DNA of 64,000 bases from Pseudomonas putida (GTDB lineage Bacteria; Pseudomonadota; Gammaproteobacteria; Pseudomonadales; Pseudomonadaceae): the NCBI RefSeq assembly GCF_005080685.1, contig NZ_CP039371.1:5580001-5644000 (forward strand). The letters run 5' to 3'. The translations under genes and the position numbers were made by a program. A model generated the notes under the pieces. It was not told the origin of the DNA, did not search any database, and worked only from the letters and a program-made list of their open reading frames with translations. Within the stretch, counting starts at the first letter, position 1. Each line of letters starts with the position of its first letter. This document shows positions 27,122-37,328 of this stretch, in pieces.

Positions 27122-29254
27122 TCAACGCGCCTGGCGCTGGCGCAACTCGTCGAGCACCGACTGCAGCGCCCGCTCGAACAGCAGGCCATCGTCCAGCAGC
27201 CGTGCATCGCCGCGACGCAGCGCCTGCGCCAAGCCTGCCGCACTCCATTCGCGGACCTTGAGCCCGCTGCGGTTGGCGAACACCAGGCGGTCGCTGCTGT
27301 CCAGGCGCGCCACCAGCTTGCAGCGCAGCGCCTGGTCCTCGTCGCGCACCTCGACCCAGGCGCCAAGGCGCAGCCGTTGCACTTGGCGTAGCGGCTGCAC
27401 GAGCTCATCGAGCGGTCGCAACGGCGCACAGGCCTGCTCCTCGGCAAGCACCAGCACGATGTCCTCCTCCACCCGCACCTCGGCCAACGGTGTATCGCGA
27501 CCTGGCGCGCCGGGTCCTGCGCAAGCGCGCAGGTGCAGCAGCTGCAGCTGCTGGAAGAACTCGCGGGTAACAGTCGAGTCCAGCGCCACGCCGGCCAGCC
27601 CGTCGCGCAGGGCCTTGAGCAACCCGGGCACCCGCTGCAGCAACTGCTCGCGGGCAATCGGATCGTGGTGCGGGACGATGCTGCCCAGCAGCGTGTCAAG
27701 GGTCGCCAGGGCACCGCGCCAGGGCGCGGAGGCCTCGCCGTGCTTGAGCAGGGCCAATAGCATCACCTGGCTCCAGCCTTGCACCAGCACGTGCAGTACC
27801 CCCTGTGGCAACACCTGCCCGCGCAAGCGCGCATTGAGTGCACGCTGCACCTGCAGGCGCGCTTGCAGGAAGCGCACGCGGCCCTCTTCAGCGTCCCGAG
27901 TGCGCTGTTCGAGCAATGCATTGCGCCGGCGCTCATCCTGGTTGAAGGCGAGGAAATCGTCGAGCAACTCGGCAAACAGCCCAGGGTCGTCGCTGAAGTC
28001 ATTGAGCACGCGCTGGACGGTCCGCTCCACACGCAGATGGAGGCTGTCACGCAGGCCATCGTCGCTGGCTTCCCAGCCGATGGCGGCAGCAGCCATTTCG
28101 TTGAGCAGCCGCCGAACCGGATGGCTGGCGCGGCCGAACAAGCCCGTGTCCAGCAGTGCGACCTTGAGCACTGGGATGTGCAGGCGAGCGATCAGGGCGC
28201 GCAGGCTCGCCGGCAGGTTGTCATCGGTCTGGATATAGCCGAACAGCCGGCCGACCAGCTCGATCATGTCTTCGTCGGTGCGGCCGAGCCGCCGCAGGGT
28301 CGCACTGCGCGCACCGACACGCCACAGCAACTGGTCCAGCTGCTGGCCAAGGTCGAAGCCATCGGGCTCGAAGGTAGCGGGCACCTGATGTTGCAGGTGA
28401 GTCAGCAGGCGCAGCAGGTCGGCGCGGCTTACCGGTCGCCCCACGGCGGTGTCATGCACTGCAACCTGCGGCGCACCGGCGTGCCCGAGCAAACCTTGCA
28501 CGGTATGGAACACCGCCATGCCCGCTGCATCGTCCTGCGCGACTTCCTGGACGGCGCTGCCGCTTCGAGGCGCTGTGCCGCGCCGATCCTCGGCACGGCG
28601 CCGCGGCAATGCCGGCAGGTCGGGCAAGATTCCGGCGCCGGCGAGCAACTGGTTGGCATCGCCGTATATCAGGTGCATTTCACGCAGGACATGCCGCTCG
28701 AACAACTTCAGCAGGATCGGCCGAACTCGCGGCCCCACCCCAAGACGGCGCCCAGCATCGATGAACAACCCGCACAAGGTGGCTGGGGCGAGCGGATTGC
28801 CATGCTCGGGCAATTGCCGCTCGAGCAGGACCTGCAAGCGTTGCAGCAACTGCCCGAGCGCCAGGCCATCGCGCGAAAGCACCCGGGCGACCATCGCCTC
28901 GGCTCCGCTATCGCGCTCCAGTCGCGCCTGCGCTGGTGCGCCCGGCGCATCGGCCTGGCCGATTCGGGCAAAGGCACCATAGAACGCGTCGAGCACATTG
29001 CGCTCGATGCCCTTGCGCTTTAGCCGCAGGTCACGCATCGCTTCGAAACAGAGGTTCTGGTCTCGCCGGTCGCAGGCCTTGTCGGCCATCTCGAACAGGC
29101 TGTCGTCGGCATTGTCGAACAAGGTCTGCAAGCCCTGGCGCAGCTGCAGCGCCGCCTTGTCACGCACTTGCAGGAGCAGCAGCGGAAGGCCGGGCAAGGA
29201 AACACCACGTTCGATGGCGGCTGCCAATGGCACCACCTTGCCTTCTGTTTGCAT
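27122..29254 (-). CDS. DUF1631 family protein
   Basis: 710 aa. Large, soluble, Leu/Arg/Gln-rich helical protein of the DUF1631 family, common in Pseudomonas and of unknown biochemical role. Conserved-looking stretches are DLRLKRKGIERNVLDAFYGAF, VGRLFGYIQTDDNLPASLRALIARLHIPVLKVALLD and HPVRRLLNEMAAAAIGWE. The C-terminus (LRPLDELVQPLRQVQRLRLGAWVEVRDEDQA) has a PilZ-like or beta-barrel flavour, which is only an impression. ATG 29254 with AAGGAG upstream is preferred to an in-frame extension of 51 residues. It ends 80 nt before ampD, so it may be read into ampDE. Confidence 0.82.
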   Translation of the reverse strand: MQTEGKVVPLAAAIERGVSLPGLPLLLLQVRDKAALQLRQGLQTLFDNADDSLFEMADKACDRRDQNLCFEAMRDLRLKRKGIERNVLDAFYGAFARIGQADAPGAPAQARLERDSGAEAMVARVLSRDGLALGQLLQRLQVLLERQLPEHGNPLAPATLCGLFIDAGRRLGVGPRVRPILLKLFERHVLREMHLIYGDANQLLAGAGILPDLPALPRRRAEDRRGTAPRSGSAVQEVAQDDAAGMAVFHTVQGLLGHAGAPQVAVHDTAVGRPVSRADLLRLLTHLQHQVPATFEPDGFDLGQQLDQLLWRVGARSATLRRLGRTDEDMIELVGRLFGYIQTDDNLPASLRALIARLHIPVLKVALLDTGLFGRASHPVRRLLNEMAAAAIGWEASDDGLRDSLHLRVERTVQRVLNDFSDDPGLFAELLDDFLAFNQDERRRNALLEQRTRDAEEGRVRFLQARLQVQRALNARLRGQVLPQGVLHVLVQGWSQVMLLALLKHGEASAPWRGALATLDTLLGSIVPHHDPIAREQLLQRVPGLLKALRDGLAGVALDSTVTREFFQQLQLLHLRACAGPGAPGRDTPLAEVRVEEDIVLVLAEEQACAPLRPLDELVQPLRQVQRLRLGAWVEVRDEDQALRCKLVARLDSSDRLVFANRSGLKVREWSAAGLAQALRRGDARLLDDGLLFERALQSVLDELRQRQAR

Positions 29255-29457
29255 CCCGATCTCCTTGCTGGGCACTCGTGGGGTACGCCAGCACCTGAGA
29301 CTCTGGCAGGTTAAAGACCGCCAAATCGACAAATTGCTCAACCGCCCTGACCAGTGGTGCGCAAGTGCCGGCCGCCACGTCCCTGGCGCCGCCGGGCCGC
29401 TGTACACACCCGCCTCCGCTGTCCGATAATCCCGGCACCTAGCTTGTGGAGCCGACC

Positions 29458-30306
29458 ATGCCGAACCTACGCCTCGCCGACCTGACTGCCGAAATCGAAG
29501 CCAACGTGCGCCGCGCGTTGCTGGAAGACATCGGCAGCGGCGACATCACCGCGCAACTGATCCCCGCCGAGCGCCTGGCCAAGGCCACCATCATCACCCG
29601 CGAGGACTGCGTGGTCGCCGGCACCGCCTGGGTCGATGCGGTGTTCCGTCAGCTCGACCCAAGGGTCGCGGTGCATTGGCAGGTCGCCGATGGCGACCAG
29701 GCCAAGGCCAACCAGGCGCTGTTCCACCTCGAAGGCCCGGCCCGCTCGCTGCTCAGTGGCGAACGCGCGGCGCTGAACTTCCTGCAGATGCTCTCTGGCG
29801 TCGCCACCCGTGCGCACTTCCTCGCAGATCTGGTGGCAGGCACCGAAGTGCGCCTGCTCGACACCCGCAAAACCTTGCCGGGCCTGCGCCTGGCGCAGAA
29901 GTACGCGGTCACCTGCGGCGGCTGCCACAACCATCGCATCGGCCTGTACGATGCCTTCCTGATCAAGGAAAACCACATCGCCGCGTGCGGTGGCGTAGCC
30001 GAGGCGGTCACCGCGGCGCACCGCATCGCCCCGGGCAAGCCGGTGGAGATCGAAGTGGAGAGCCTCGACGAACTGCGCCAGGCGCTGGATGCCGGCGCCG
30101 ACATCGTGATGCTCGACGAGCTTTCCCTGGATGAAATGCGCGAAGCGGTGCGCATCAACGCCGGCAAGGCCAAGCTGGAGGCCAGTGGCGGGGTCAATGA
30201 AAGCACGCTGCGGGTGATTGCCGAGACGGGCGTGGACTACATCTCGATTGGTGCGATGACCAAGGACGTCAAGGCGGTGGACCTGTCCATGCGCTTGAGC
30301 CTCTGA
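29458..30306 (+). CDS. nadC: Nicotinate-nucleotide pyrophosphorylase (quinolinate phosphoribosyltransferase)
   Basis: 282 aa. De novo NAD synthesis: quinolinate plus PRPP gives nicotinate mononucleotide. Hallmarks: [71 protein letters not shown], and the C-terminal [34 protein letters not shown] 29458 with GGAG 7 nt upstream. Divergent from the DUF1631 gene across a 203-bp gap; close to ampDE as in other gamma-proteobacteria. Confidence 0.96.
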   Translation: MPNLRLADLTAEIEANVRRALLEDIGSGDITAQLIPAERLAKATIITREDCVVAGTAWVDAVFRQLDPRVAVHWQVADGDQAKANQALFHLEGPARSLLSGERAALNFLQMLSGVATRAHFLADLVAGTEVRLLDTRKTLPGLRLAQKYAVTCGGCHNHRIGLYDAFLIKENHIAACGGVAEAVTAAHRIAPGKPVEIEVESLDELRQALDAGADIVMLDELSLDEMREAVRINAGKAKLEASGGVNESTLRVIAETGVDYISIGAMTKDVKAVDLSMRLSL

Positions 30307-30332
30307 GAGCGGACCCAAGAAACCCCAGGCAG

Positions 30333-30574
30333 AAAAAACCGGCCCATAGGGCTAATGCTGTTCACTTAAGAATGCCGGGGCTGCTGCGCAGCCCTTTCCG
30401 ACCGGTCCGGCGCTCCGGCAAGGCCGCTCCCACATTTTCCGTGCTTACCCCGTAGATAAGGGCTTTCACGGTCATTGTGGGAGCGGCCTTGTGTCGCGAT
30501 GGGCCGCAAGGCGGCCCCAATGGCGGCGATGCAGAGCTTAAGTGAACAGCATAAGCCCACAGGGCCGGTTTTTT
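30333..30574. repeat. Nested inverted repeat: split terminator enclosing a REP pair
   Basis: Outer arms 30333-30370 and 30537-30574 (38 nt each) are inverted copies with about 4 mismatches; they begin AAAAAACCGGCCC and end in GCTGTTCACTTAAG. Between them lies a REP doublet, GGGGCTGCTGCGCAGCCC (from 30377) to GCCGCTCCCACA, facing TTGTGGGAGCGGCCTTGTGT (from 30477). The outer arms look like the shared bidirectional terminator of convergent nadC and trxB, opened up by the ~166-bp REP block. Confidence 0.85.
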
Positions 30575-30582
30575 CAGCGCGA

Positions 30583-31620
<1,038 letters not shown>

Positions 31621-31875
31621 CTACGCAGCACTTGGGGAAGGCTACAACGCGTCGGTCCAAAACCAAAAAGATGAGCGCACTTTAACGAGGTCGCAGAGAT
31701 TAAGGAAATATCCTCCGACAATCCACCTCATAGCCATCCTCTATCCGAACAATCAACCTAGCTGAAAAGCCTTCAAGGTTTGTTACAGGCGATGTCTTCA
31801 TGGGCCGCCGCCTTTCGTCGGCGCGGCAAACTCGGTAAGGTCAGCGCGTTTCCCCTCGTTTTGCGGAGTGTCCCG

Positions 31876-32604
31876 ATGCAAGCCCCCGCCCTCTCCGGCC
31901 CGCAGTACCTGCGCGAAGGCCTGAAACTGGTACTGAGCCCCAACCTGCGGCTGTTCGTGCTGCTGCCCCTGGCGATCAACCTGCTGCTGTTCGGTGGCCT
32001 GATCTACTTCGCCGGCCACCAGTTCAGCGTCTGGGTCGACAGCCTGATGCCAACCCTGCCCGACTGGCTGGGCTTTCTCACCTATATCCTGTGGCCGCTG
32101 TTCGTCGCTCTGGTGGTGCTGATGGTGTTCTTCACCTTCACCCTGGTGGCCAACGTCATCGCCGCGCCGTTCAACGGCTTCCTGGCCGAGAAAGTGGAAG
32201 TGGTGGTACGCGGCCAGGATCCCTTCCCGGCATTCAGCTGGGGCGAACTGGTCGCCATGGTGCCACGCACCCTCGGCCGCGAGATGCGCAAGCTCGGCTA
32301 CTTCCTGCCGCGAGCCATCGGCCTGTTCATCCTGTCGTTCATCCCGGTGGTCAACGTGGTGGCGGCGCCACTGTGGCTGGTATTCGGCGTCTGGATGATG
32401 GCCATCCAGTACATCGACTACCCGGCGGACAACAACAAGATGAGCTGGCAGGACATGCTTGCCTGGCTGCGGCAAAAGCGCTGGCAGTCGTTGGGGTTCG
32501 GCGGCATCACCTACCTGGCGCTGATGATTCCGCTGGTCAACGTGGTGATGATGCCGGCTGCGGTGGCGGGTGCGACGCTGTTCTGGGTACGTGAGCGCAC
32601 GTAG
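31876..32604 (+). CDS. cysZ: Sulfate transporter CysZ
   Basis: 242 aa. Inner membrane sulfate uptake protein feeding cysteine synthesis. Family signatures: [32 protein letters not shown] at the N-terminus, [52 protein letters not shown], and [30 protein letters not shown]. Several hydrophobic segments. ATG 31876 with GGAG 8 nt upstream fits the family length; an upstream in-frame start would add 32 hydrophilic residues. Confidence 0.93.
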   Translation: MQAPALSGPQYLREGLKLVLSPNLRLFVLLPLAINLLLFGGLIYFAGHQFSVWVDSLMPTLPDWLGFLTYILWPLFVALVVLMVFFTFTLVANVIAAPFNGFLAEKVEVVVRGQDPFPAFSWGELVAMVPRTLGREMRKLGYFLPRAIGLFILSFIPVVNVVAAPLWLVFGVWMMAIQYIDYPADNNKMSWQDMLAWLRQKRWQSLGFGGITYLALMIPLVNVVMMPAAVAGATLFWVRERT

Positions 32605-32687
32605 TACATAGCTACCGCCGGGTGGCGCAGGGTTCGGATTTAAATCTCCCAGGTCGCAATAACGCGACCTTGACCTGGAGATCCAGC

Positions 32688-33074
32688 ATGGAATTCACCG
32701 ACATCAAATCGAAGGACTTCATCGAACTGGCCGGCATTCCCGAACACCTGCACGGCACCCGAATCGCCGAACACCGAGTGAAATGGCGCTTGCGGGAGAT
32801 ACTCGAGCACCAAGGCATCAAGGAACCCTACGAGGCCATTTTTTTCACCACGTTCGACGAAGACGGTGTGGTCAACTACAGCAAGTCGCTGGTAGAAATC
32901 CTCACCGAGGCCGTGGTGGACAGCGATTTCCCAGGCATCGGCCTGCACGGCGGCCTGTTCCGTCAACGTGGGGTGACAAGCTTCGATCAGCTCATCAACG
33001 CCGATATCCCCCTCATCGATGAAGCGATGCAGATCGTCTACAAGCATATCAAGCAGACCGAACAGGCGGGTTGA
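32688..33074 (+). CDS. Hypothetical protein, no recognised family
   Basis: 128 aa. Start MEFTDIKSKDF at ATG 32688 with TGGAG 8 nt upstream. Acidic, soluble, mixed alpha/beta, no Cys, no signal peptide or TM. Segments such as IAEHRVKWRLREILEHQGIKEPYEAIFFTTFDEDGVVNYSK look like a small globular domain. It is flanked by cysZ (same strand, 83 nt upstream) and a convergent chemoreceptor gene. The base composition is slightly AT-richer than its neighbours, hinting at an accessory gene. Function unknown. Confidence 0.75.
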   Translation: MEFTDIKSKDFIELAGIPEHLHGTRIAEHRVKWRLREILEHQGIKEPYEAIFFTTFDEDGVVNYSKSLVEILTEAVVDSDFPGIGLHGGLFRQRGVTSFDQLINADIPLIDEAMQIVYKHIKQTEQAG

Positions 33075-33133
33075 TAGACCTACCCGCGAGGGGGCCAACA
33101 TGCGGCCCCTTCATTAGCCGGGCAGTTTTCCAG

Positions 33134-34450
33134 TCAGTGGTTCAACTGACTGGAAAACTGCCCCACCGCGTCCACGACCTTCTTCGCCCCTTCCTGGATC
33201 TCGACGATCACTCCACCGGTATCGGCGGCCAAGGCCAAACCCTGCTCGGCCTGGCGCTTGCTGGTGTCGATGATGCCAACTGCCGCCTGGGCAAGCTGTT
33301 CGTTCTGCTGCACCACCCGGGCGATCTCTTCCGTGGCGCTGCTGGTGCGCGAGGCCAACTGGCGCACTTCGTCGGCAACCACGGCAAAGCCACGGCCCTG
33401 CTCCCCGGCACGCGCAGCCTCGATAGCCGCATTGAGCGCCAGCAGGTTGGTCTGGCCGGCGATATCGCTGATGGTCTTGATGATCGCGCCGATCACCTTG
33501 GACTGCTCGTCCAGCGCCTGGATGCTTTCTGCGGCATCCTGCATCGAGCCTTCGAGGCCACGCATCACCTCCACGGTCTGGGTCACTACATCGGTGGCTC
33601 TGCGCGCACTGTCGTCGGTGGTCAGCGAGGTGTTGTAGGCGATGTCCGCAGCCTGGGCCACGGCCTGTTCCTGGGTGACCTGGTCGGTGACGACGGTCGC
33701 GAACTTCACGACCTTGTACAGCACGTCATGGGCATCGAAGATCGGGTTATAGGACGCCTCCAGCCACACCGCGCGGCCGCGGGCGTCGATTCGCTTGAAA
33801 CGGTCGGCGACGTATTCGCCACGGCGCAGCTTGTCCCAGAACACCCGGTACTCGGCCGAATTGGCTTCCTCCGGCTCGCAGAACATACGGTGATGCTTGC
33901 CGCGCACCTGTTCCAGGCTGTAGCCCACCGACTGCAGGAAGCGTTCATTGGCGGCCAGCACGATGCCATCGAGGTTGAACTCGATGACTGCGGTGGAGCG
34001 CATCAGCGCCTTGATCAGGCTCTCATGCTCCCGCGATGTCTCGATGGTGCGGGTCAGGTCACTGGAGTGCAGCGAAAAGTGCTTGATGCGCCCATCCGCG
34101 TTCTTCACCGGCTGCAGGATCGAGCGCAACCAGGCCTCCTTGCCGTCGCCACGCAGCAGGCGAAACGCGCCGTTGAGGTGTTCCCCGCGGGCAATGGCGC
34201 TTTTCATGCGCTGGTAGAAATCGAGCTTTTTCACATGGGTGGGCACGATGTCCTCGATGTTGCGCCCCAACAACTGCTCGGCGCGGTAGAGCATCTCGGT
34301 CTCGAAGTTGTCGTTGACTTGTTCGATGCGCCCTTGGGGATCGAGTTGCAGCACCAGCATCTCGCTGTCGAGGCTGCTCTTGACCTGCTCGATGGCCATC
34401 AATTCTTCACGCAGTAGCTGGTTTTCTTTCTTGAGCTTGCTGTTGAACAT
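33134..34450 (-). CDS. Soluble PAS-PAS methyl-accepting chemotaxis protein (BdlA-like)
   Basis: 438 aa. Cytoplasmic receptor with no TM segment. A short coiled N-terminus ([18 protein letters not shown]) leads to PAS1 (~25-130, [27 protein letters not shown]) and PAS2 (~145-255, [27 protein letters not shown] with [26 protein letters not shown]). The MCP signalling domain (about 265-438) contains the hairpin tip [20 protein letters not shown]. This order is that of P. aeruginosa BdlA, which controls biofilm dispersal; an Aer-type redox sensor is the alternative. Start MFNSKLK (34450) has GGGAG upstream and is preferred over a start 15 codons earlier. Confidence 0.88.
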   Translation of the reverse strand: MFNSKLKKENQLLREELMAIEQVKSSLDSEMLVLQLDPQGRIEQVNDNFETEMLYRAEQLLGRNIEDIVPTHVKKLDFYQRMKSAIARGEHLNGAFRLLRGDGKEAWLRSILQPVKNADGRIKHFSLHSSDLTRTIETSREHESLIKALMRSTAVIEFNLDGIVLAANERFLQSVGYSLEQVRGKHHRMFCEPEEANSAEYRVFWDKLRRGEYVADRFKRIDARGRAVWLEASYNPIFDAHDVLYKVVKFATVVTDQVTQEQAVAQAADIAYNTSLTTDDSARRATDVVTQTVEVMRGLEGSMQDAAESIQALDEQSKVIGAIIKTISDIAGQTNLLALNAAIEAARAGEQGRGFAVVADEVRQLASRTSSATEEIARVVQQNEQLAQAAVGIIDTSKRQAEQGLALAADTGGVIVEIQEGAKKVVDAVGQFSSQLNH

Positions 34451-34627
34451 ACCGCTCTCCCGGAGCGTATCTACTCGATTTGGATGCAAGTTCATCGGCC
34501 ATGGGGCGGGCCTCTTGAGCAGGCCAAGTGGAAATTTCCAGCCGCTGCAGCAGCCAGAAATCAGGCGTCATTAGCGCGTCACGCAACTGTCACATTGACG
34601 CAACGCGGCAGGCGGAAACTTTTTGTC

Positions 34628-35851
34628 ATGAACGCACCCGCCCTACGCATCACCCTGGTCAGCGAAACCTTCCCACCCGAGATCAACGGCGTGGCCAACA
34701 CCCTTGGACGCCTCAGCGAAGGCCTGCGTCTGCGTGGTCACCTGGTAGAGATCGTGCGCCCGCGCCAGGCCGGTGAAACGCCGATGGCCGACGATCCACA
34801 GCAGATGTTGTGCCGCGGCTGGGGGCTGCCGGGCTACCCAGGCCTGCAGTGGGGCGAGGTGTCGGTGCACAAGTTGCTCCGCCGCTGGCGACGGCAACGA
34901 CCGGATGTACTGTACATCGCAACCGAAGGTCCACTGGGGCTGAGTGCGCTACGGGCTGCACGGCGCCTGGGCATTGCCGTGGTCAGCGGCTTTCATACCA
35001 ATTTCCCGCAGTATTGCGGCCAGTACGGGCTGGGCCTGCTGGCGCGCCTGCTCACCCATTACCTGCGCTGGTTCCACCGCCGCAGCGTGGCGACGCTGGT
35101 GCCCAGCCAGAGCCAGCGCCTGGAGTTGGAGCGCCGCGGCTTCGAGCGCCTGGCCTTGCTGGCGCGCGGCGTCGACGCAGGCCTGTTCAATCCGGCACGC
35201 CGCAACCATGCCTTGCGCCTGGCATGGGGGCTGGGGCCGGACGACGTTGCCGTCCTGCATGTCGGCCGGCTGGCGGTAGAAAAGAATCTCGGCCTGCTGC
35301 GCCCGAGCATTCAGGCCCTGCAACGCGCCTATCCAGACAAACGCCTGTGTCTGGTGGTGGTCGGCGATGGGCCGCAGCGCGCCGCCCTTGAACAGTCGCT
35401 GCCGGGGGCGGTGTTCTGCGGTGTCCGACGCGGCGAGGACCTCGCCGAACACTACGCCAGCGGCGACCTGTTCCTGTTTCCCAGCCTGACCGAAACCTTC
35501 GGCAACGTGGTGCTCGAAGCGATGGCCTCAGGGCTCGCGGTGGTCGCCTATGACGAGGCAGCTGCGGCCCAGCACATCCGTCATGGGCATAGCGGCGCGT
35601 TGGCCATGCCCGGCGACCAGGCCGCCTTCATCGACGCCGCCTGCTGGTTGCTGGAAGAAAGCGAGACGCTGCGCCGGGTCCGCCTCAACGCCCGGCAGCA
35701 TGCCAGCCGCCAGGGTTGGCCGGCCATCGTCGATCAGTTCGAGAACCACCTGCGCAATGCCTGCCGCACAGCGGGCGCGGGCAGCGATCAGCCGGCCGGC
35801 GCAGCGCTGGCAATCAAGCCAGGTTCGGCAGGCCGCGCCGGCCAGGGGTAG
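34628..35851 (+). CDS. GT4-family glycosyltransferase
   Basis: 407 aa. Retaining GT-B glycosyltransferase, acceptor unknown. N-domain RITLVSETFPPEINGVANTLGRLSEGLRLRGHLVEIVRP and GFHTNFPQYC; C-domain AVLHVGRLAVEKNLGLL, VVVGDGPQRAALEQ, and the donor-site EX7E motif in FPSLTETFGNVVLEAMASG. Resembles mannosyl-/glucosyltransferases such as MgtA/PimB-type enzymes. Probably acts on a lipid or small carbohydrate. ATG 34628 follows a weak ribosome site; divergent from the chemoreceptor. Confidence 0.9.
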   Translation: MNAPALRITLVSETFPPEINGVANTLGRLSEGLRLRGHLVEIVRPRQAGETPMADDPQQMLCRGWGLPGYPGLQWGEVSVHKLLRRWRRQRPDVLYIATEGPLGLSALRAARRLGIAVVSGFHTNFPQYCGQYGLGLLARLLTHYLRWFHRRSVATLVPSQSQRLELERRGFERLALLARGVDAGLFNPARRNHALRLAWGLGPDDVAVLHVGRLAVEKNLGLLRPSIQALQRAYPDKRLCLVVVGDGPQRAALEQSLPGAVFCGVRRGEDLAEHYASGDLFLFPSLTETFGNVVLEAMASGLAVVAYDEAAAAQHIRHGHSGALAMPGDQAAFIDAACWLLEESETLRRVRLNARQHASRQGWPAIVDQFENHLRNACRTAGAGSDQPAGAALAIKPGSAGRAGQG

Positions 35852-35883
35852 CAGAGAGAGGGCTGCGAGGCAGCCCGGATGGC

Positions 35884-36366
35884 TCAGCCCAGGGCTTTCT
35901 CGATGGCCTGTACCACGGCCGGGTCATCGGGCGTGGTGCGCGGGGCGAAGCGCGCCAGCACGCGACCATCCTTGCCAACCAGGAACTTCTCGAAGTTCCA
36001 GCTGATATCACCTGGGAACTCGGCGCCCTCGCCTGCCAGCAGGCGGTACAGCGAATGGCGTTGCGGGCCATTGACCTCCAACTTGCTCCCCAACGGAAAG
36101 CTCACCCCATAGTTGAGCTCGCAAAACTCGCGGATTTCCTTCTCGCTGCCCGGCTCTTGCCCAGCAAACTGGTTGCACGGCAGGCCAAGGATCTTGAAGC
36201 CTTTGTCCTTATACTGCTGGTACAGGTTTTCCAGGGCCTTGTATTGCGGCGTCAGCCCGCACTTGGAAGCGACATTGACCACCAGCACCACCTGGCCCTT
36301 GAACGGTGCGAGGGGCAGATCCTCGCCGTTCAGCGCCTTCAACGTCAGGTCGTGAAATGCACTCAT
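35884..36366 (-). CDS. Glutathione peroxidase (Cys type)
   Basis: 160 aa. Thiol peroxidase of the GPx/BtuE family detoxifying H2O2 and lipid hydroperoxides. Peroxidatic Cys36 in NVASKCGLTPQY, Gln66 in GLPCNQFAGQEPG and Trp123-Asn124 in ISWNFEKFLV form the usual tetrad. ATG 36366 follows GAGGGG. Convergent with the glycosyltransferase; the 32-nt gap holds no clear terminator. Confidence 0.94.
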   Translation of the reverse strand: MSAFHDLTLKALNGEDLPLAPFKGQVVLVVNVASKCGLTPQYKALENLYQQYKDKGFKILGLPCNQFAGQEPGSEKEIREFCELNYGVSFPLGSKLEVNGPQRHSLYRLLAGEGAEFPGDISWNFEKFLVGKDGRVLARFAPRTTPDDPAVVQAIEKALG

Positions 36367-36510
36367 GTTGTGTTCCCCTCTCAGGTTCCCATAGACCGCG
36401 GGGCAAAATCCGCCCACTAAAAAGGCGCTCGTTCAAGCCATCCACCTCCCGTTGGGAAGGCAAGTCGGCTTGCCCGAGCGCCTTGGACTTTCTGAGCTTA
36501 GCGCAGAAAA

Positions 36511-36996
36511 TCAGTGGTGATGGCCACCTTCACCGTGGATGTGGCGGTGCGCGATTTCTTCTTCGCTGGCGTCACGAACGTCGACTACCTTGACCTTGAA
36601 GTTCAGGCGCTGGCCAGCCAGTGGGTGGTTGCCGTCGACGGTCACGTCGTCGCCGTCGATGTCGCGGATGGTAACGATCTGCATCTGGCCATCTGGCGCC
36701 GAGGCGTGGAACTGCATGCCGACTTCCAGTTGGTCGACACCTTCGAACATGCTGCTGCTCAGGGTGCTGACCAGCTCGGCCAGGTATTCGCCGTAAGCTT
36801 CTTCAGGCTCGATGGCGACTTCCAGCTCGTCACCGGCCTGCTTGCCTTCCAGGGCTTTCTCCAGGCCTGGAATGATGTTGCTGGCACCGTGCAGGTAAAC
36901 CAGTGGGGCGCCACCGGCGGAGCTGTCGATGGTCTCCCCGGCGTCATTGGTCAGGGTATAGTCGATGGAGACTGCCTTGTTGGCGGCGATCAGCAT
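36511..36996 (-). CDS. FKBP-type peptidyl-prolyl isomerase, SlyD-like
   Basis: 161 aa. Proline isomerase/chaperone: KAVSIDYTLTNDAGETIDSS, LVYLHGASNIIPGLEKALEGKQAGDELEVAIEPEEAYGEY, then an IF (insert-in-flap) domain, NHPLAGQRLNFKVKVVDVRDAS, and a His-rich tail (HRHIHGEGGHHH) suited to binding Ni/Zn. This is the SlyD arrangement. ATG 36996 has AAAGG upstream. Its start codon overlaps that of the divergent DUF3565 frame (CATG). Confidence 0.93.
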   Translation of the reverse strand: MLIAANKAVSIDYTLTNDAGETIDSSAGGAPLVYLHGASNIIPGLEKALEGKQAGDELEVAIEPEEAYGEYLAELVSTLSSSMFEGVDQLEVGMQFHASAPDGQMQIVTIRDIDGDDVTVDGNHPLAGQRLNFKVKVVDVRDASEEEIAHRHIHGEGGHHH

Positions 36997-37297
36997 GGGG
37001 CAAGACCTTTTGCAAAAGAATGTAGAACGGACAAGTGTAACCAAGCCATCGCCCGATTGCGAACGCACCTCGGACGAGCAGCGGCCCATCAGTCGGATCG
37101 AGGGCTTCCACCAGGACCAGGACGGGCACTGGGTGGTCGACCTGAGCTGTGGCCATACCCAGCATCTGCGCCACCAGCCACCGTGGCAAGCACGGCCATG
37201 GGTGCTCGACGCAGAGCAAAGGGCGCAGCGCATCGGCCAGCCTTTTGCCTGTGGCTGGTGCGCACAGGGGACCAATGGCGCTACCCTTGGCCATTGA
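36995..37297 (+). CDS. DUF3565 family small protein
   Basis: Up to 100 aa. The conserved part is GFHQDQDGHWVVDLSCGHTQHLRHQPPWQARPWVL, ending FACGWC, so it has a likely Cys/His metal site (CGH...C..C). The start is uncertain: the only upstream ATG in frame (36995) overlaps the slyD-like start on the other strand, the leader of about 34 residues is unlike the family, and there is no clear ribosome site. A downstream non-ATG start, for example TTG 37010, is possible. Precedes pta by 31 nt. Confidence 0.7.
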   Translation: MGQDLLQKNVERTSVTKPSPDCERTSDEQRPISRIEGFHQDQDGHWVVDLSCGHTQHLRHQPPWQARPWVLDAEQRAQRIGQPFACGWCAQGTNGATLGH

Positions 37298-37328
37298 ATC
37301 CTTGCACCGCTTATTTCGAGAAGCACGC

